A stretch of 64,000 nt of DNA from Chrysoporthe austroafricana (GCA_001051155.2 JYIP02000007.1:1552342-1616341), one strand, 5' to 3'; shown: positions 11,188 to 25,195, numbered from the stretch's first letter. Numbers and translations: made by a program. The notes: generated by a model from the letters alone, not told the origin.

Positions 11188-12293
11188 TCAACGGCCGCTG
11201 GAGGCAAGACGGCGGGCCAACCGACCGCGCGTCATCCCGTTGGTGTTGGTCAGGCTCCGACGAAACTGCTTCCAGCTGCGCTCGCGCTCGTCCCAGTCTC
11301 TCTGCTGGGCTAGAACGGAAGGTCAGCAATCGTCCGCTGCGCAGAGATAGAAGAAACAAGGAGAGAAAAATAAATAAAATAAAATAGAATAAAAGAGCCT
11401 GGTGAGCCCGTGCCTGGGGGTGACCTACCCAGGAAGAAATCCCACCTCCTGTCCTCCCGGTACAGCACGTCGTCCCCGTTCTCCCTCGCCAGCCTCTCCC
11501 TCCTCGCGCGGGCGGCGGCCTCCTCGCCGACGAGGTACGGGTCCTCCAGCGGGCGGACGCGCTCGCCGCCGCCGGCGGGGGTGTCGGCGCCGGACGCGGA
11601 GCCCTCCTCGTTGACGCGGTCGAGGACGCGCGCGGCGTTGCGCAGGAGGCCCTCGCCGCTCGACATGGCGGCCTGGGCGCGGCGGGTGGCGACGCGCTGG
11701 TAGGTGGGGTTGGTGTTGACGATGCTCCACGAGGGGATGCGGAAGGCGCCGAGGGAGGGCAGCTCGGAGGCGGCGCGCCGCGGGGCCGGGGGGATCGGGG
11801 GCAGGCCCGGGGTGGCGAGGTGGGCTGTGTTGGAGGGCAGCAGGGTCGGGAGGCTGTGCGTGCTGCTGCCGGTGCCCGTGCCCGCGCCCGGGGCGGCGGT
11901 GGGCCCCGCCGCAGCAGCGCTGTGTGGCGGCGGCGGCGGGAGGGGGCTGGAGGATGCGCACGATGCGCTGTTCGAGGGCGGTGAGTACGGCGGGATCGGC
12001 TCGCCGTTGGACACTGTGGTGTGGTAGGAGGGGGCCTCCGAGACTGGCCAGCGCAGGGCGGTCGCGTCAGCACATTTGGGCCCGAGGGAAAACTTCCGGC
12101 GCGTAAACGTATACCCTCCTCGGCGGAGCGCCTGCAGGCCGCCCGCCGCCAGAGGGGTGTCGGGCGAGTGAGTAGGGAGGGCACGGGGAGGGAGAGGCTC
12201 ACCATATGAAGGGGCAGCGGAGCGGATGGAGGCCGTCTCAAAGTCCCGCGCGCTGTAGCCGCGCAGGGCACTGTCGAACTCGAAGGTAGCCAT
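11188..12293 (-). CDS. Uncharacterised proline/alanine-rich 275-aa protein
   Basis: Three exons on the minus strand, 12293-12203, 12043-11429 and 11309-11188, give 275 aa. The start is MATFEFDSALRGYSARDFE. Exon 1 ends in APSY and exon 2 begins VSEAPSYHTT, rich in Pro, Ala and Ser (IPPYSPP). The middle part is more ordered (FRIPSWSIVNTNPTYQRVATRR, LLRNAARVLDRV), followed by an acidic/Arg-rich helical stretch and RRWDFFL|AQQRDWDERERSWKQF across the last junction. The protein ends RGRLARRLASSGR. The first intron (12202-12044, 159 bp) has a GTGAGC donor and CCAG acceptor, yet is stop-free and in frame with both exons. The second intron (11428-11310) has a GTAGGT donor and TTCTAG acceptor. No signal peptide or membrane segment. 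I do not recognise a domain or function. The motif-like blocks and well-behaved splicing support a real gene. Confidence 0.75.
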
Positions 12294-15200
12294 GGGTCCT
12301 GGTTATGATGTCGGCTGTGTGAGGCGGGGAAGTGGGCGAAGGGCGGTCGGTGAGGACGAGGACATGGATTTCAGGGCGTGCGGCCAGGTTGAGGATATCC
12401 TGCAGACCAGAGAGATGCGAGATGATCCAGGCAGTGAGGACGAGCGGGGGAGAAATAATTAGGAAGAGAGGTAAAGTCAAGAGCGGAGGGTCCTAGACCG
12501 ACAAAATAATCGCTCGGCTGCGCCTTGGAGCCCGAGTCTATGAGACGCCGATAATATGAGATATGAGTCTATCAAAGGCGGCGGCACGCGAGCACCCACA
12601 TGCACCCAGGGTCGAGTGTGAGACACGGGTAAGTCACACGCCTAATCTGGTACACACACACACGCGCGTGCGCCCGGGCGAGCAGACGGGCTCTTATCTC
12701 GCGGGAGATGAGCCGCCGGCCTGGAGCTTGTCCACGGCTGTGTGAGGTTCACGGCGTCGGTTCGGCTTGGTCGAACAGCCCTAGACAAAGCTCGCCACTC
12801 CGGATCGCAGCTCGCAGCACGCAGGCCGGTTCCTCCAGGTCTGACAGACGAAGCCCCGTGAAAACAAGCAGCGTCAAGCGACAACAGACGGACCTGGCCA
12901 GGACCCCTCCAGTCTTAATAGGAAAAAGGGAGGCTCGGCAAGAGAGAGGACGTGTTATGTGTCCCACCTATCTGGGCGGATGGGGCACGCCCAACCGCAG
13001 CATGTGCTCCTCTCGCTGCATCTCGCAACACCTGCAGGGATGCGAGCGTGAGGGGCAGTGGGGATGCCGTCTGCTCTACTACGTACTCCGTACTACTGCT
13101 ATACCGGAGGAGTATGTAGTCCACCTTCTAGGCCCGGGGGCGGAGGGGGGCACTTGGGAACTTTGGAGAAGCAGAGGAGGCTGGCGCAGTTTGGTCTCTC
13201 CCGCGTGTGGAGTCTAGAGGCCTCGGCTACAGGTCAGCCTGCAGGAATATTGCATGCCCAGCACTTAGGCGAGCGTCCCAAGAGGGGACTGGTGACGGCC
13301 AGCTCACCTCAGCTATTGGCGTGCCTGTCGACAGTGCATGGCAAGTGGCGGTCCTGCGCTGCCTACTGCAGGCAGGCGGCCCCCAAGTCTCACCCACAAC
13401 GGCGGGCAACTAGTCGTTCTGGGCATGCTGGGCACGCTGGGCTGAAAGGGCTGTCTCGTGTCAGCGAGATGGGGGGGGGGGAGACGCGGTGAGCACGGAG
13501 CGAGAGGCTGACTCCGCGCCGCGAGGCTGTCTGTGACGAGGTCGAGAGGGTCTGCCCGGCGAGCAGCGCGAGGTCCACCGTATCTCGAGTCCAGGAGGCC
13601 CTGTGGGGACGATCGGCAGGAATTGCCTTCTGCAAACCTGATTCCCCTCCCAGCTAGCAGTGGCCGTTGAACTACTATCGTAAGTATGAAATCATCGACG
13701 AGTCCCGGAGGGCGCCTGGAGTTGTGGGCCGAATTACTAAATAGGCTCCGGGGAGAAACATGGACCAGCCGTCGAGTTGCCGAGAAGTCGTGCCTACGTA
13801 TGTACCACCGTACTCGTAAGCTATGCGAACATAAGCCTGCGCGATTTTCAAGCCGTGTCGGACGCGGCACCTGTTCTCCGCATTCCGGCGTGCCTTCGTG
13901 TCGCCAAGCTGCCCTTGGCTCGGGCGGTGAGACTCGAGAATGCCATGGCTTGGAGACATCGAGATTTAGGGATTTACCGTAACCTGAGCGCTGAAGTGGC
14001 ACCCAGTAGGGTGGCACGGCGGGTTTCCACCCACGAACCAGGGCCCGCGGGACGGGAGCGGATGCAACATTGAAGATCCCCCGATCCCCCAGCATCGCGG
14101 GTTCAAAAGCTGTGTTCTTCTGCCTTGTTTCACCAGGGTGCTGAGGATCCCAGGGCTCCTATTGCTCGAGCTGTTGTATCTGCGCAGGGTGTGGTCATCT
14201 TCTCCTCAGCCTCCCTCCAGGCATCCAGGACAAAAGAGCATTTGTCAATCTGCTGAAATATCCAAGTGGACCAGTTACGACTCTAAGGCTGCATTCAACA
14301 TATTTAGCCAATATCGAACCTTTGAACGTGTGACCGCTCAGCTGCAAGGCATGTGACTGGGCACCTAGGTCATCCGTCGCCAGGGTTGATGCAAACATGT
14401 CAGGACCGCCCACAACATCATAGTGCAGATTAGAGCTGCAGCCGTCCAATGGAAGGACATTTGTCTGGTGGCTACCCAGGGAGGGACTCGTATGGCGGCC
14501 TCATAAGGGTGGCTCACACCCAGCCGGCAGGGAATGTCGTATAATCTACACAGGATAGTCTCGTACAACCTGAGCATCCCATGTGCCTTGGTGACCATCT
14601 ATAGTAGATACATAGCATCATCGCTGCCTATTGCGATGAGCTAAGAGAACATAGCGAGCTCAACAACCGATTTGCCTTGTGACTGATTGAATATACTTAG
14701 GGCGCCAGTGTAGCAAGGGGTTTTCCATAGAAGGGTACCTGACACAAGAAGATTATAGTGGGCAAAGTATTGATTGTTTGCCGGAAGAACCTCAAGTATT
14801 TGTTCACTGGATGCGACACTTGGCATCTGGAGCAGTATATCTGAGCCCAAGGATAATAGGATTACTGTCACTTTTAGCGATGGAAATCAAAGTCTGTCTC
14901 CAGAAAGCCGTTCCAAGGAACTGATTCGAAGTTCTTCGGAGCACGTTGAAATGAGCATCAGGCTCTCCAGCTGGTGGTATGGTAAGGTTTCAATAAAACA
15001 ACTATGCAACTGTCGTGATAATTCAGTTGTGTCTGAGATAGATAGATCTATTTCGTTAAATTAAACGAGACAAATCCCTAAGTAGGTGCACAGGATTTTC
15101 CATTCACCGACCCGCGACATAATCACATAACCTCAGTGATGGTAGACTTTTTGCAAGTGGCCGGCACCCAGCCTCACGACGTCGGGCCACCACAGTCCTC

Positions 15201-17121
15201 AGTCATCAAGATTAAAGTGTTAATGAAACTACTTGAGATATCTCATATCCTCTAGGCGCTTATGTTAGCCACTATATCTGGCGCCGTGATATCATCAGTA
15301 TTATCAGGTCAAAATTGTAATAGATGAAAAGCGCGTCAGCCTAGCATCGTGAATAGTCTAGATTCAATCGTCAGGCAGACAATAGTGCGAGCAGATAGTC
15401 TGTATTGAAGAGCTTACAAATCCTAGTATCGTGCCTATTAGTACAAACAGTTTCTCTCCTCCCGTCTATATAAACAAACGGCATCCTGGCCATTTGGCAG
15501 AAATGAACAGCCCACGAACAAGCCCACAGCGGTCCGGAGGATGAGTACGTCTCAGAAACTATCACAGAGACGCCATGAAAGTGCTAGTGCTCTGTGTTAG
15601 GCAGCGCGGTGTAAATTGTCCCCGTGGTGAGGATATTGGGTAGGATGAAATCGAATACTTTATCCATTATTCCGCGGCAAGGTCAAACTTGACAATTGTA
15701 TTGTGTTAGCAATGAACACGCCACGAACGACATTGTCACCACAACAGTTGACAACATAACTTTTCAGGCTCCCAAGCACGTCTTGGTCAAGAATAACACA
15801 TACTTCCCCTCCATGGCTTGCTGACTGCTGTGGTTGTTGTTTCGACGGGTTTTCAGGACAAAGAGCTTCGTACTGAGTGTCTCACTAAGGTCTAGAAGGA
15901 GCTGGGTAGCGATGCTGTCCCCCTCATCGTGATGGAGATGGTCTCCAGCACCGCAACACCATTGACAGTGTGAATCATACTTTGCCCTCAACTTGGCGAT
16001 GAAGGCCTTCTTGGACTTGTCACCTCGCAACAAACGCTGGCCCTCGCGCCATTACCGAGGACTTCTTTCAGCCGGGCAAAGACATCTTGAAGGAGATACT
16101 AATACTTTTAGTACCCGCTCGCATCACACGTACACTTGTCTATGGACTGCATCATGACCCAATGCCACCGAGCTTTGGCAGCGCTGCTGCTTGCTGGATG
16201 GCCAGCCTGGGTGTAGGTGGACCAAGCCAGGAGGAGGCATCAGCTAGAATACCATGGTAGACTGCATGAAGACAAGCTGTCACGTCAAAGCTCAATAGTC
16301 TTCGTATATGTTGTCCTGTGAGGTTTGCATTTGCCTGCACAAGATGTGAGTAAGCCCGCCATACCGAGTGGCTGCAATCCAAAGTGTGTGTTTGCTTTGT
16401 GACCTTAGGCGTGTCTCTGCTTGCAACGCCTCCATGCAGCTTGCTCCTGAGGCTTGGAAACACATCAATGCATTAACAATTGGAGTACGGTAATGACGTG
16501 TCATGCGCGAGCAAGACCCGGATCTCATTTGCGGAGGATAGGCGAAAGGATCCCATGCTTCTTTGCCATGCCGATCAATGCCTGGTGCAGATCCTAAGGT
16601 CCACGAAGCTGGTTGTACTCAGGGGAGGTTGCAATTCCTGGATCTCGTCTTTGGCCCTTGGTGGTGAAACAAGTGCTGATGAAAGGCTAGTGGTGGAGCT
16701 GACGTTGTGATGGCTGGGGTCGAGCCCCACTAGAGTATCAAGCTCCCGCCGCATCGCATGTGCTACGAACGAGCCACACACGAGCCCAAGGCTGACACCT
16801 TCAACTCTAAGCCTCCTGGATCCAATTCGACCTCGCTTGCAACCCTGCACCGCACTCTGCATGCCCACTGCCCGCTCCTCATAGGGCCCGTTTTACGAAC
16901 GCAGAACGTATTCACGACCTACGCGTCTAACGAGCTCCTTTTCCATTAGCAACTGTGGGGGTCGTCAACGGCAGCCCACCGGCGGCGCCCCTCCCCCTAC
17001 CTTCACATGTGGTAGATCTGCTGTTGGCACCTGGACCCTTGAAGGGTGCTGGGACGGATTCTGCGACTGTAGACAGAGGAGATGTGCATCTGAGGGGAGC
17101 AACACCGGAGACTCTCGAGCC
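12294..17121. other. 4.8 kb gene-free interval with AT-rich core
   Basis: Separates two divergent genes. About 12294-14100 is GC-rich with a short CA run near 12652 and small repeats such as TACTACGTACTCCGTACTAC near 13078. About 14200-16500 changes to AT-rich: 15001-15060 is 33% G+C by hand count, against 73% at 31021-31080. Short frames (for example 15764-16033 minus, 16152-16463 minus) have no recognisable family or intron-linked continuation. No terminal repeats, tRNA or 5S gene were found by eye. It may be an old, mutated repeat. Confidence 0.55.
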
Positions 17122-20100
17122 ATGGAGTCGCTCTCTGTGCCCAAGCTGGCAAGTCGTGCACGACGATATCGCTCCTCGACATCAGCCTCCAACCCCCCTG
17201 CCGTCACGAAGGCCGCCGAAGTCCTGCAGCACCTCTTTGACGAGATCGGGGCTTCCATCCAGGCCCGAGAAGGCTTCGAGTATCCAGCACTGCCTCCCGT
17301 CCTGAAGGTCGCCCGACAGATACACCAGCATGTCGCTGCCACGAGCCCGCCGTCCCCGGCCCAAGACGACTTCCGCCACCTCAATGGGTACCAACGCCTG
17401 CTCGACGTTCTTCGAGCGTATTCCGGCTTCTACAATCCGCAGAAGAGAACACTGGAAGAGAAGAAGGGGTTCTTCGAGCTTCTACACGTCGTGCTGGCCG
17501 TCCTCTCTGCCACGTTTAGAGAACACCATGGGAATCGCCGGTACTTCAAGCACAGGGTCGAGGGCGCCGGCTGGGAGGCCCTGGAGCAGATAATCGCCAG
17601 TGTCGGCTTGGGCGGATCCGACTCGGATCTCTGGTCGAACTGCCAGCTGTTCGGGAAACTGCTGTCTTTCGCACTCGACGACCAGAGGCTGGATGAGCTG
17701 TGCCAGGCGATAGCGGCGGCGGCGGCTCCCCAACTGCAGGAGAGTGGCTCTGCGAACGAAGACGCTGCATACCGGAAAGAAGATGGGACGAAGATCAACA
17801 GTTTTGACGTGCCCACTATCGAGCATGAGCTGGCGAAGATCATCTCGTCTATCACTGTCCTCTCCAACCCAGAGATAATGCGCGCCACTGCCGATTTTTG
17901 GGAAGCTATGCCCAGAGAGACGGGCACCACCGAGAACCTGGCATCCGTTGTTGTCCTCACCACTATGAGGCTGGCCAGCTCTGCCTCCTTCTACAACTTG
18001 ACTGCCTTGCATGGGACGGGCGTTCTCTCCAGATTCCTGGCTTTATACTTCACCAGCGATTCGATATTGTCTCAGTACGAAAAGGGCATCGTACTCGACT
18101 TGTGCAGATCCTTGATGTATCTCGGAGTCAACCGGCTCGCAGACACACAACTCCTCTTGTCAAGACAGGATTCTACAGCATCTCAGTTCTGTTTAGACAT
18201 GGCATTGAAAAACAACGGGCCACCTTTCGTCCAATTCGACTTATCTCTCCATGGCCACTCATCCATCGAGCTCCCATCACTAGGACGCTCGTTCCCTCCA
18301 CAATCATCCGCAGGCTACACCTTTACTGCTTGGATGCGCGTGGATCGGTTTGATCCGAACTCTCATACGACCATCTTTGGCGTTTTTGATGCTTCTTCGA
18401 CATGCTTTCTTATGGCATATCTGGAAAAAGATACCCACAATTTCATTCTGCAGACTTCCGTCACCTCTCAGAGGCCTAGCGTACGATTCAAGTCGGTCAA
18501 ATTCAAGGAGAACAGATGGTATCACATCGCCCTTGTTCACCGGCGACCGCGGACAATGACAGCCAGTAAGGCTTCGTTGTTCGTCAACGGCGAGTTTGCC
18601 GAGCAAATAAAATCCCAATATCCGATGCCTCCCCCGGTGACCAATGCAAGCACGGAAAGCTTTGCCTCCTTCAGCTCGAGCGGCAACAACAGGACACAGC
18701 CAGTACAGGCCTTCTTGGGGACTCCTCGCAATCTCTCTACCACGGTCGGGCGTGGACTGCTATTCTCAAAGTGGTCTTTGGCATCAGCTCATTTGCTGGA
18801 GGATGTCTTGAGCGATGATTTCCTCGCGGTACACTTTCGTCTAGGACCTAGGTATCAGGGGAATTTTCAGGATTGTCTCGGTGGCTTTCAAACGTATGAG
18901 GCATCAGCGGCCCTGGGTTTACGGAACGAAATGCTACACCCTGGAAACGAAGAGGGCTCATCGGACATCCTCAAGGCCATACGCGACAAGGCGAGCAGCA
19001 TTCTGCCGGAGCAGAAGATCCTGATGAGCACCCTACCCACGGCTATCTTCCGCACTGATGGACAATTCCTCGACTCCTTTCTCTTCCGATCGCTCTCGAG
19101 AAATGCGGCGAGTAATTTGTTCCAGATGACCACTAAGAGTGGCACCGCCATTTCTATCAATGCTGCGCTGCCTTGTGTCAATGATGCCCTTGTTAGGGTT
19201 CACGGTGTTGCTGTTCTGACCGGAGATCCTGTTGTGGCAACGCCCTTTAACTTCGATGCCAATTTGTGGCGCGTGGGCGGTTTCACGCCTGTTGCTCTCA
19301 AGCTGGTTGAACGTACCAAAAATGCAGAAGAATTTTTGCGAGCTGTTGAGCTAATGTTCTTGGCCATCAAGAAGAGCTGGAGAAATAGCGAGGCCATGGA
19401 GCGTGACAATGGCTATGCCATCCTGGGCATGCTGCTAAGGGCGAAGCTTGGATATGCCACTTCTGGAACTGATATACCAAGCTGGCGGCTCTTGTTGACA
19501 CCTGAGGACCGAGACAAATTAGGTTTCCAACTGCTGAGCTTAGTGCTCGACTTTGTTGGTTACAAACACTCGAGCCCTGTTGAGTCTTTCATCGTCAACC
19601 CGCTGGCCTATCGGATCTTGCTTATAGACTTCGACACCTGGCGAAAAGCGGCGTCCATTACACAAGAACTGCACTACAAGCAATTTGTGACTTTCGCGGT
19701 CAACAGCAAGTTCCACGAATTCAACAGCCGCCGACTGCAGCGCATGCGTCAGTATCCCAGATCACTGACCACTCGAGCTTTATTGACTGACCTCTCTTTG
19801 GTGTAGGCATTGTGAAGAGACTGCTAGACGCTTTGAAAGCAGAGACATTATCCGAGGATGTCCTGCCTCACTTCTTGTCTGCATTTGAGAGCCTCATAAA
19901 ATGCAACTTTAGTACCGAGGTGCACCGGACCATTGCACTGTTCATCACCTACACTTTCCATTCTTCCGCAAACTCCCAACCTCGGACTCCGCGACCGTCG
20001 TCTGCAATTGGAACTCCGACAGTGACTACTAATAGTAGGGTTGGACTGCGTCGATCAACTGTGGATTCGATTAATGGGTCGGGTCTGCGTACTTTGGCCA

Positions 20101-23100
20101 AGAAGCAAGTCGGCGTGAAGATACTGGAGCTCTACACGAACCTCCTGTGCCACAAGGGGAGCTACACTGAGATCCACAAATTTGCCAGGACAGTAACGAA
20201 TAAGGTACGTCCAAACTTCCTACTTGACTAGTCTTACTGCTAAGTAGAAATCCAGTGGCTCCTGTACCTGCTTGCAGAGGACAACCCAGAGGTTGTGGTC
20301 TATGGCTGCAAAATCATTGCCAGGTTGCTGGTGTCTCACGGAGCCAGCTACATCGCGAAATTTACCAACAAGACTGGCGGCTTCGCGATCATGGCCCATC
20401 GTTTGAAACATTGGTGGGATATCCCAACTCTTTGGCCTATGTGCCTGAGTATCCTCTTCGGTTTTGATGTGTCTCAAATTGATTTCAACCGGTCTTTTGA
20501 TCTGCTGAACCTCACGGAGTTGTTTGGCGAGAGCCGAGTGACTTATCCTGATGTTTTGCCAGTCATAACAACGATGCTTCAACATGGCCTCAGGGATATT
20601 CTGAAGTATCAGGATGATCCAGATTCTCCAGTGGCTGCTGAACAAGGTAACGCGAAAACTCTGTCCATCTCGGATGCGTCCTCGAACAGGCCACGGGCTC
20701 GATCAATGAACTTCGTCGACGAACTTGGATCCAGACGTGAGTACCGCCTGTCCCGCCGTGGCCGACTTCGCTAAACTGCATCAGGTACGCATGGTGTCGA
20801 CAAGGACAGAGTGGCCAGCCATGCTGTCGTCCTGCAGACCGTTGTCCGGTTCCTGGGTGATCTTCACAGACGGTCCGCCGACTTCCGAGATTTCGCGTTG
20901 TCGTCTAAGTACGTGCGGCTGCTGCTGTCCGCTTTATATCCAGTCCTCGTCAGCACAGACCCCGTCAGCCCCGAGACTGAACTTAACTCGCGAGATTCTG
21001 CGCTCACATTCGATGGTGGCGATGTTATAATACGGCCGTTGGCAGGATCATCCAGCTCGGCTCCGATAGTCAGGACGACAGTGGTTTCCTCGGTTGATGG
21101 GCCGTTAAGTCAGATCAAGGGCTCTCAGCTTCGGCGAGCTTCTTCCTTCGTGCTCATCACAGCTCAAGACTCGCCACAAGCATCCAAGAGCACCGCACGA
21201 CTTGCACACGTTATGTCGCCAAAACAACAAGTTCAAGCACAGATGATCAGCAATGTCGTCCTGGATGGCTTACTTGGCCTTGTCCTTGACGTCTTCACGG
21301 ACCAGGTGCTGGTCCGCAAAGATTTCCAAGGGTTTAATCTGTTTCTAAAGATCCCCCCTGGTTTTCAGGAGCATCAGGCGTATTTCGAGTCCTACATTTT
21401 GCGACACTTCGTTTCTCACTTCGCCTCGCTCATTCAGTCCAATCAAGCCGTCCTTAGCGAGACCAAGGTGCTCACGAATATGTCTCGATTTGCTCTGCAC
21501 ATGATGGATGTAATTTTCGAGGGCTGGTTCATGAATGGCGCCGAGACGATAATGGACTTTCTCGGAACGGTTCTCGAGTACCTCGCTCGCCCCGAAGTGT
21601 CGACTTTGAAGAGCGTTCGGCTTTGTAGCCAGAACGTCACAGTACTGAAAAACGTCTTCGTCAAGCTGGCGCTGCTTCGACTTTCCGACACTGATGACAT
21701 CCAGGTCTCTGAGGCTGACAATGTCGCGGTCCTCTCCAACATCTTCTACTGGCAGCTCGTCCTGTTGGATTGCATCTCCATGGAGGACGATTCCATGAAA
21801 CTCATCTGGTATCAAATGTACGGCAAGCTGATTGATGCTCGAGAGCGAGTGCGTTTGGCTGCTGCTGGCATCTTGCGCATCATGCTGGTCCAGAAGCCGC
21901 ATGAATGCTCGCGGGTTTTCCGAGAAATCATGGCTCCAGAAGATCATCAGCTCACCAAGGGCTTCCATAGGTTGACTGAGGTGGACGATGGCACATTCCT
22001 TGATTGGGTTGATCAGCACAGACCTTCATTGGACGCATGGTTCCTCGGCGCCTTATCAAAGCCTTGGGAAGAGCGCGTCACTCAAGAAAACCAGCGCACA
22101 TTGGAAAGCGCCAGATTGCGGTTGTCCAGGCGCAAAGATAAGCTCAAAGAGTGGCGTGACGAGGCCCGGTCAATCGAAAATGTTCTCATCCGGCACGAGA
22201 TGGCAAATAGCGCCTGGATGAAGAGCATCTTCCACACGGAGCACTCTAAACACCAGCGTCTCACTCAGGATCAACAGGATGACTTTGCGTTCCTAGTTTC
22301 TTCTTTTGGCAAGATGGACCGGGATCTCAAGCGTCCCGGCGGTGTATTTGCTGATCCTTCACCTACAATCAAGTGGAAGCTGGACAGGACCGAAGGGAGG
22401 AATCGGATGCGACTGCGGCTTTTACCCGACTATTCAAAGTCCCAAGACGAGTATCAGTCGAAGCAGACGAAGAAGAAATACTCCGAACATAAGACTGTAG
22501 AACCTCTCCCGAGCATTGCCGGCCTTAAACTGGACACCAACATTAGTCCTAGTCCCCCTCCGACTAAGAATTCTCTTCCAAGCGGTCCTAATGCCCAGGG
22601 GGGTGCTACCGCCATGACTAGCGAGCCAGGTCAAATGGAACAGCCTTCAGATTCGACTGTTGCGCCGGAGGATGACTTTGAGATGATTGAGGACATGAAC
22701 GAGCCCGGAGGCGACGATGCCTTCGAAGATAAGAACAGGAAAGTCATGAGGCGCCTTGAATTGGGTGACACGGTACAGAGCGTCTACAACATTTCCCGAA
22801 TCATTGGTCTTGAGGCCTGCGAAGGTATCCTTATCATCGGCAAGGAAGCGCTGTACCTCATGGACAATGTTTTTCGCAGTGCTGATGGCGAAATCATTAA
22901 CGTCTGGCAAGCTCCGCCGGAAGAACGCGACCCATACTCCCAAATTATTACGGGCAGCAAAGGAGCCGAGAAGCCTAAGGCGCCGAAAGGCAGTGAGCAA
23001 GAGTCCCGCAGCTGGAGATGGCACGACGTGATTAGTATTTCCAAGCGCCGCTTCCTCTTCCGGGACGTTGCCCTTGAGATATTTTTTACGGATGGTCGGA

Positions 23101-25195
23101 GCTACCTGATGACTGCGCTCACTCCAGGCATCCGGGATGAGGTTTTCGCGAGACTGTCAAACAAGACGCCTCATACGTCGGACCCAAAGTCCTTGCCTAA
23201 TCCTGAGGATGCGTGGAGGCTGGAGGCCATCAAGGTCTTCGATGAGGCACCGCAGTCCTTTGGCTCCAAATTTGGGTCCATCTTCAATGCTTCTCCGTGG
23301 AACCCCATCATGAGAAGGTGGCAGAGGGGAGAGATCTCGAACTTCCATTATCTTATGCTCGTCAACACGATGGCTGGCAGGACGTTCAACGACCTGACAC
23401 AATATCCGGTCTTTCCTTGGGTCCTTGCCGACTACACCAGCGAGGAACTCGACTTGACCAACCCGGTCTCCTTCCGTGACCTATCGAAGCCAATGGGTGC
23501 ACAGACTGTTGCTCGACAAACGGATTACATGATGCGGTACAGCAACCTGATGGAAGTGGGCGAGACGCCCTTTCACTATGGAACTCATTACTCGTCTGCC
23601 ATGGTAGTTGCGTCCTACCTGATCCGACTGCCGCCCTTTGTGCAATCTTACATATTGCTTCAAGGCGGGTCTTTCGACCATCCAGACAGACTGTTCTATT
23701 CTATCGAGGGCGCATGGAAGTCATCATCGAGAGACACCGGAACGGACGTCAGGGAGCTCATTCCGGAATTCTTTTATCTTCCTGACTTCCTCACCAATCT
23801 GAATGGTTACGACTTTGGCGAGCGCCAAGGTAATGCTGGAAAGGTTGATAATGTCATCCTGCCACCCTGGGCCAAGGGTGACCCGAAGATCTTTATTCAG
23901 AAGAACCGAGAGGCACTCGAGAGCCCGTACGTGACGCAGCGGCTCCACCACTGGATCGACTTAGTGTTCGGGTTCAAGCAGAGAGGCGAAGCTGCTGTGG
24001 ACAATCTCAACGTCTTTCACCATCTGTCTTATCATGGTGCCATTGATCTGGACAGTCTTGTCGACGAGAACGAGCGAGCGATCACCACAAACATCATCCA
24101 CAACTTCGGACAGACGCCTCACCAGGTTTTCTCCAAGCCACACCCGGCCCGTGACTACATCAACACGCCATCTAGGCGGCTCGACACCGGCGTTCAAGCC
24201 TTGACCAGGGTTACGTATCCCTTGCTTGAGAGCCATGAGCGGGTGGCCAGCATCACCTACGCGCCTAAGTTGGATCGCCTGCTCTGCGCCTCGCCTTTTA
24301 GGCTTAACATGCTACCGCATTATGACAAGTTCCTGGAGTGGGGCTTCGCAGACAACAGCATCCGCTTCTTCCTCAGTGATAACCGCAAGCCAATTGGGCT
24401 GCTCGAGAATCTCCACCAGGGACAGATCTCCTGCGTTGCCTTTGCGGACTCTAAGACACTTATTACCGCTGGCGATGATAGTGTTGTTTCGGTCTACACG
24501 GTCAAGATACCTTCCGGGAAGAATGTCGAGCTGTTACCGCGCCTGTCATTATTTGGCCACAAGACTCCAGTCAACGTTATCGCCGTGTCCAAAGCATTCA
24601 GCACATTCCTCACTGTCTCGCAAGACGGCACGGCCTTCCTCTGGGATCTCAATCGCCTCGAGTTCATCCGTAAGCTTCCCATTACACGACCGGTGGAATG
24701 TGCACGTATCAACGACGTCTCCGGCGAGATCATGCTTTGCTCAGGTCCCAATGTCCTCCTCTTCACGCTCAACGGCGAGCTGCTCCTCGAGCAGAACGTC
24801 TGTGGCGGCGAAGGGCAGGATGACTATGTGCACTCGTGCGCATTCTATGAAGGGCAGGGGAACGAGTGGCTTGAAAATTTCCTCGTCTTCACGGGCCACA
24901 GGCGTGGTAGGGTGAATGTTTGGAGAAGGACAGTGAAGAAGGGTGACGGCAAGTGGGTGCTGGAGCTGCTCGGGCGGCTGGACCACGTTGACGTCAAGAG
25001 CGAAACGGGAGCGAACATCGACGCGCCAATTACGTGCGTCACGCCTATGCCAGGAGTGGTGTATACGGGGGATGATGATGGGAGAGTGGTAGGTTCTCTT
25101 TTCCCCTTCACTGGCTGGATTTTTGGCGTGGGACTTGAGCTGACACGTTGCATCAACAGTACGAATGGAACCTTGTACAGAGAGAACAGCGCTAG
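17122..25195 (+). CDS. BEACH domain protein (beige/neurobeachin family, Bph1-like)
   Basis: Giant scaffold protein of the BEACH family, expected to act in membrane trafficking or vacuolar sorting. Five exons, 17122-19747, 19807-20204, 20256-20736, 20785-25088 and 25160-25195, give 2,614 aa. All introns (19748-19806, 20205-20255, 20737-20784, 25089-25159) keep frame. The last exon codes only YEWNLVQREQR. Domain order: armadillo-like helical N-terminus; concanavalin-A-like module near residues 368-560 (GYTFTAWMRVDRF ... TIFGVFDASS); long helical middle; PH-BEACH near 1800-1950; BEACH domain near 2004-2290 (NFHYLMLVNTMAGRTFNDL, YPVFPWVLADY, PFHYGTHYSSAMVVASYL, FVQSYILLQGGSFDHPDRLF, LIPEFFYLPDFL); WD40 repeats from about 2320 to the end. 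Length and order fit full-length fungal members. The weakest exon call is the first intron, whose donor is GTCAGT. A PEST/Pro-rich linker precedes the PH-BEACH. Confidence 0.94.

Noticed and set aside
12650..12664. Short CA run considered as a microsatellite marker
   Set aside because: Too few repeats to call as more than local low complexity.
15764..16033. Possible transposon-derived frame (minus) in the AT-rich island
   Set aside because: The 89-codon frame has Cys/His residues but matches no transposase, reverse transcriptase or integrase motif I can see, and no terminal repeats were found.
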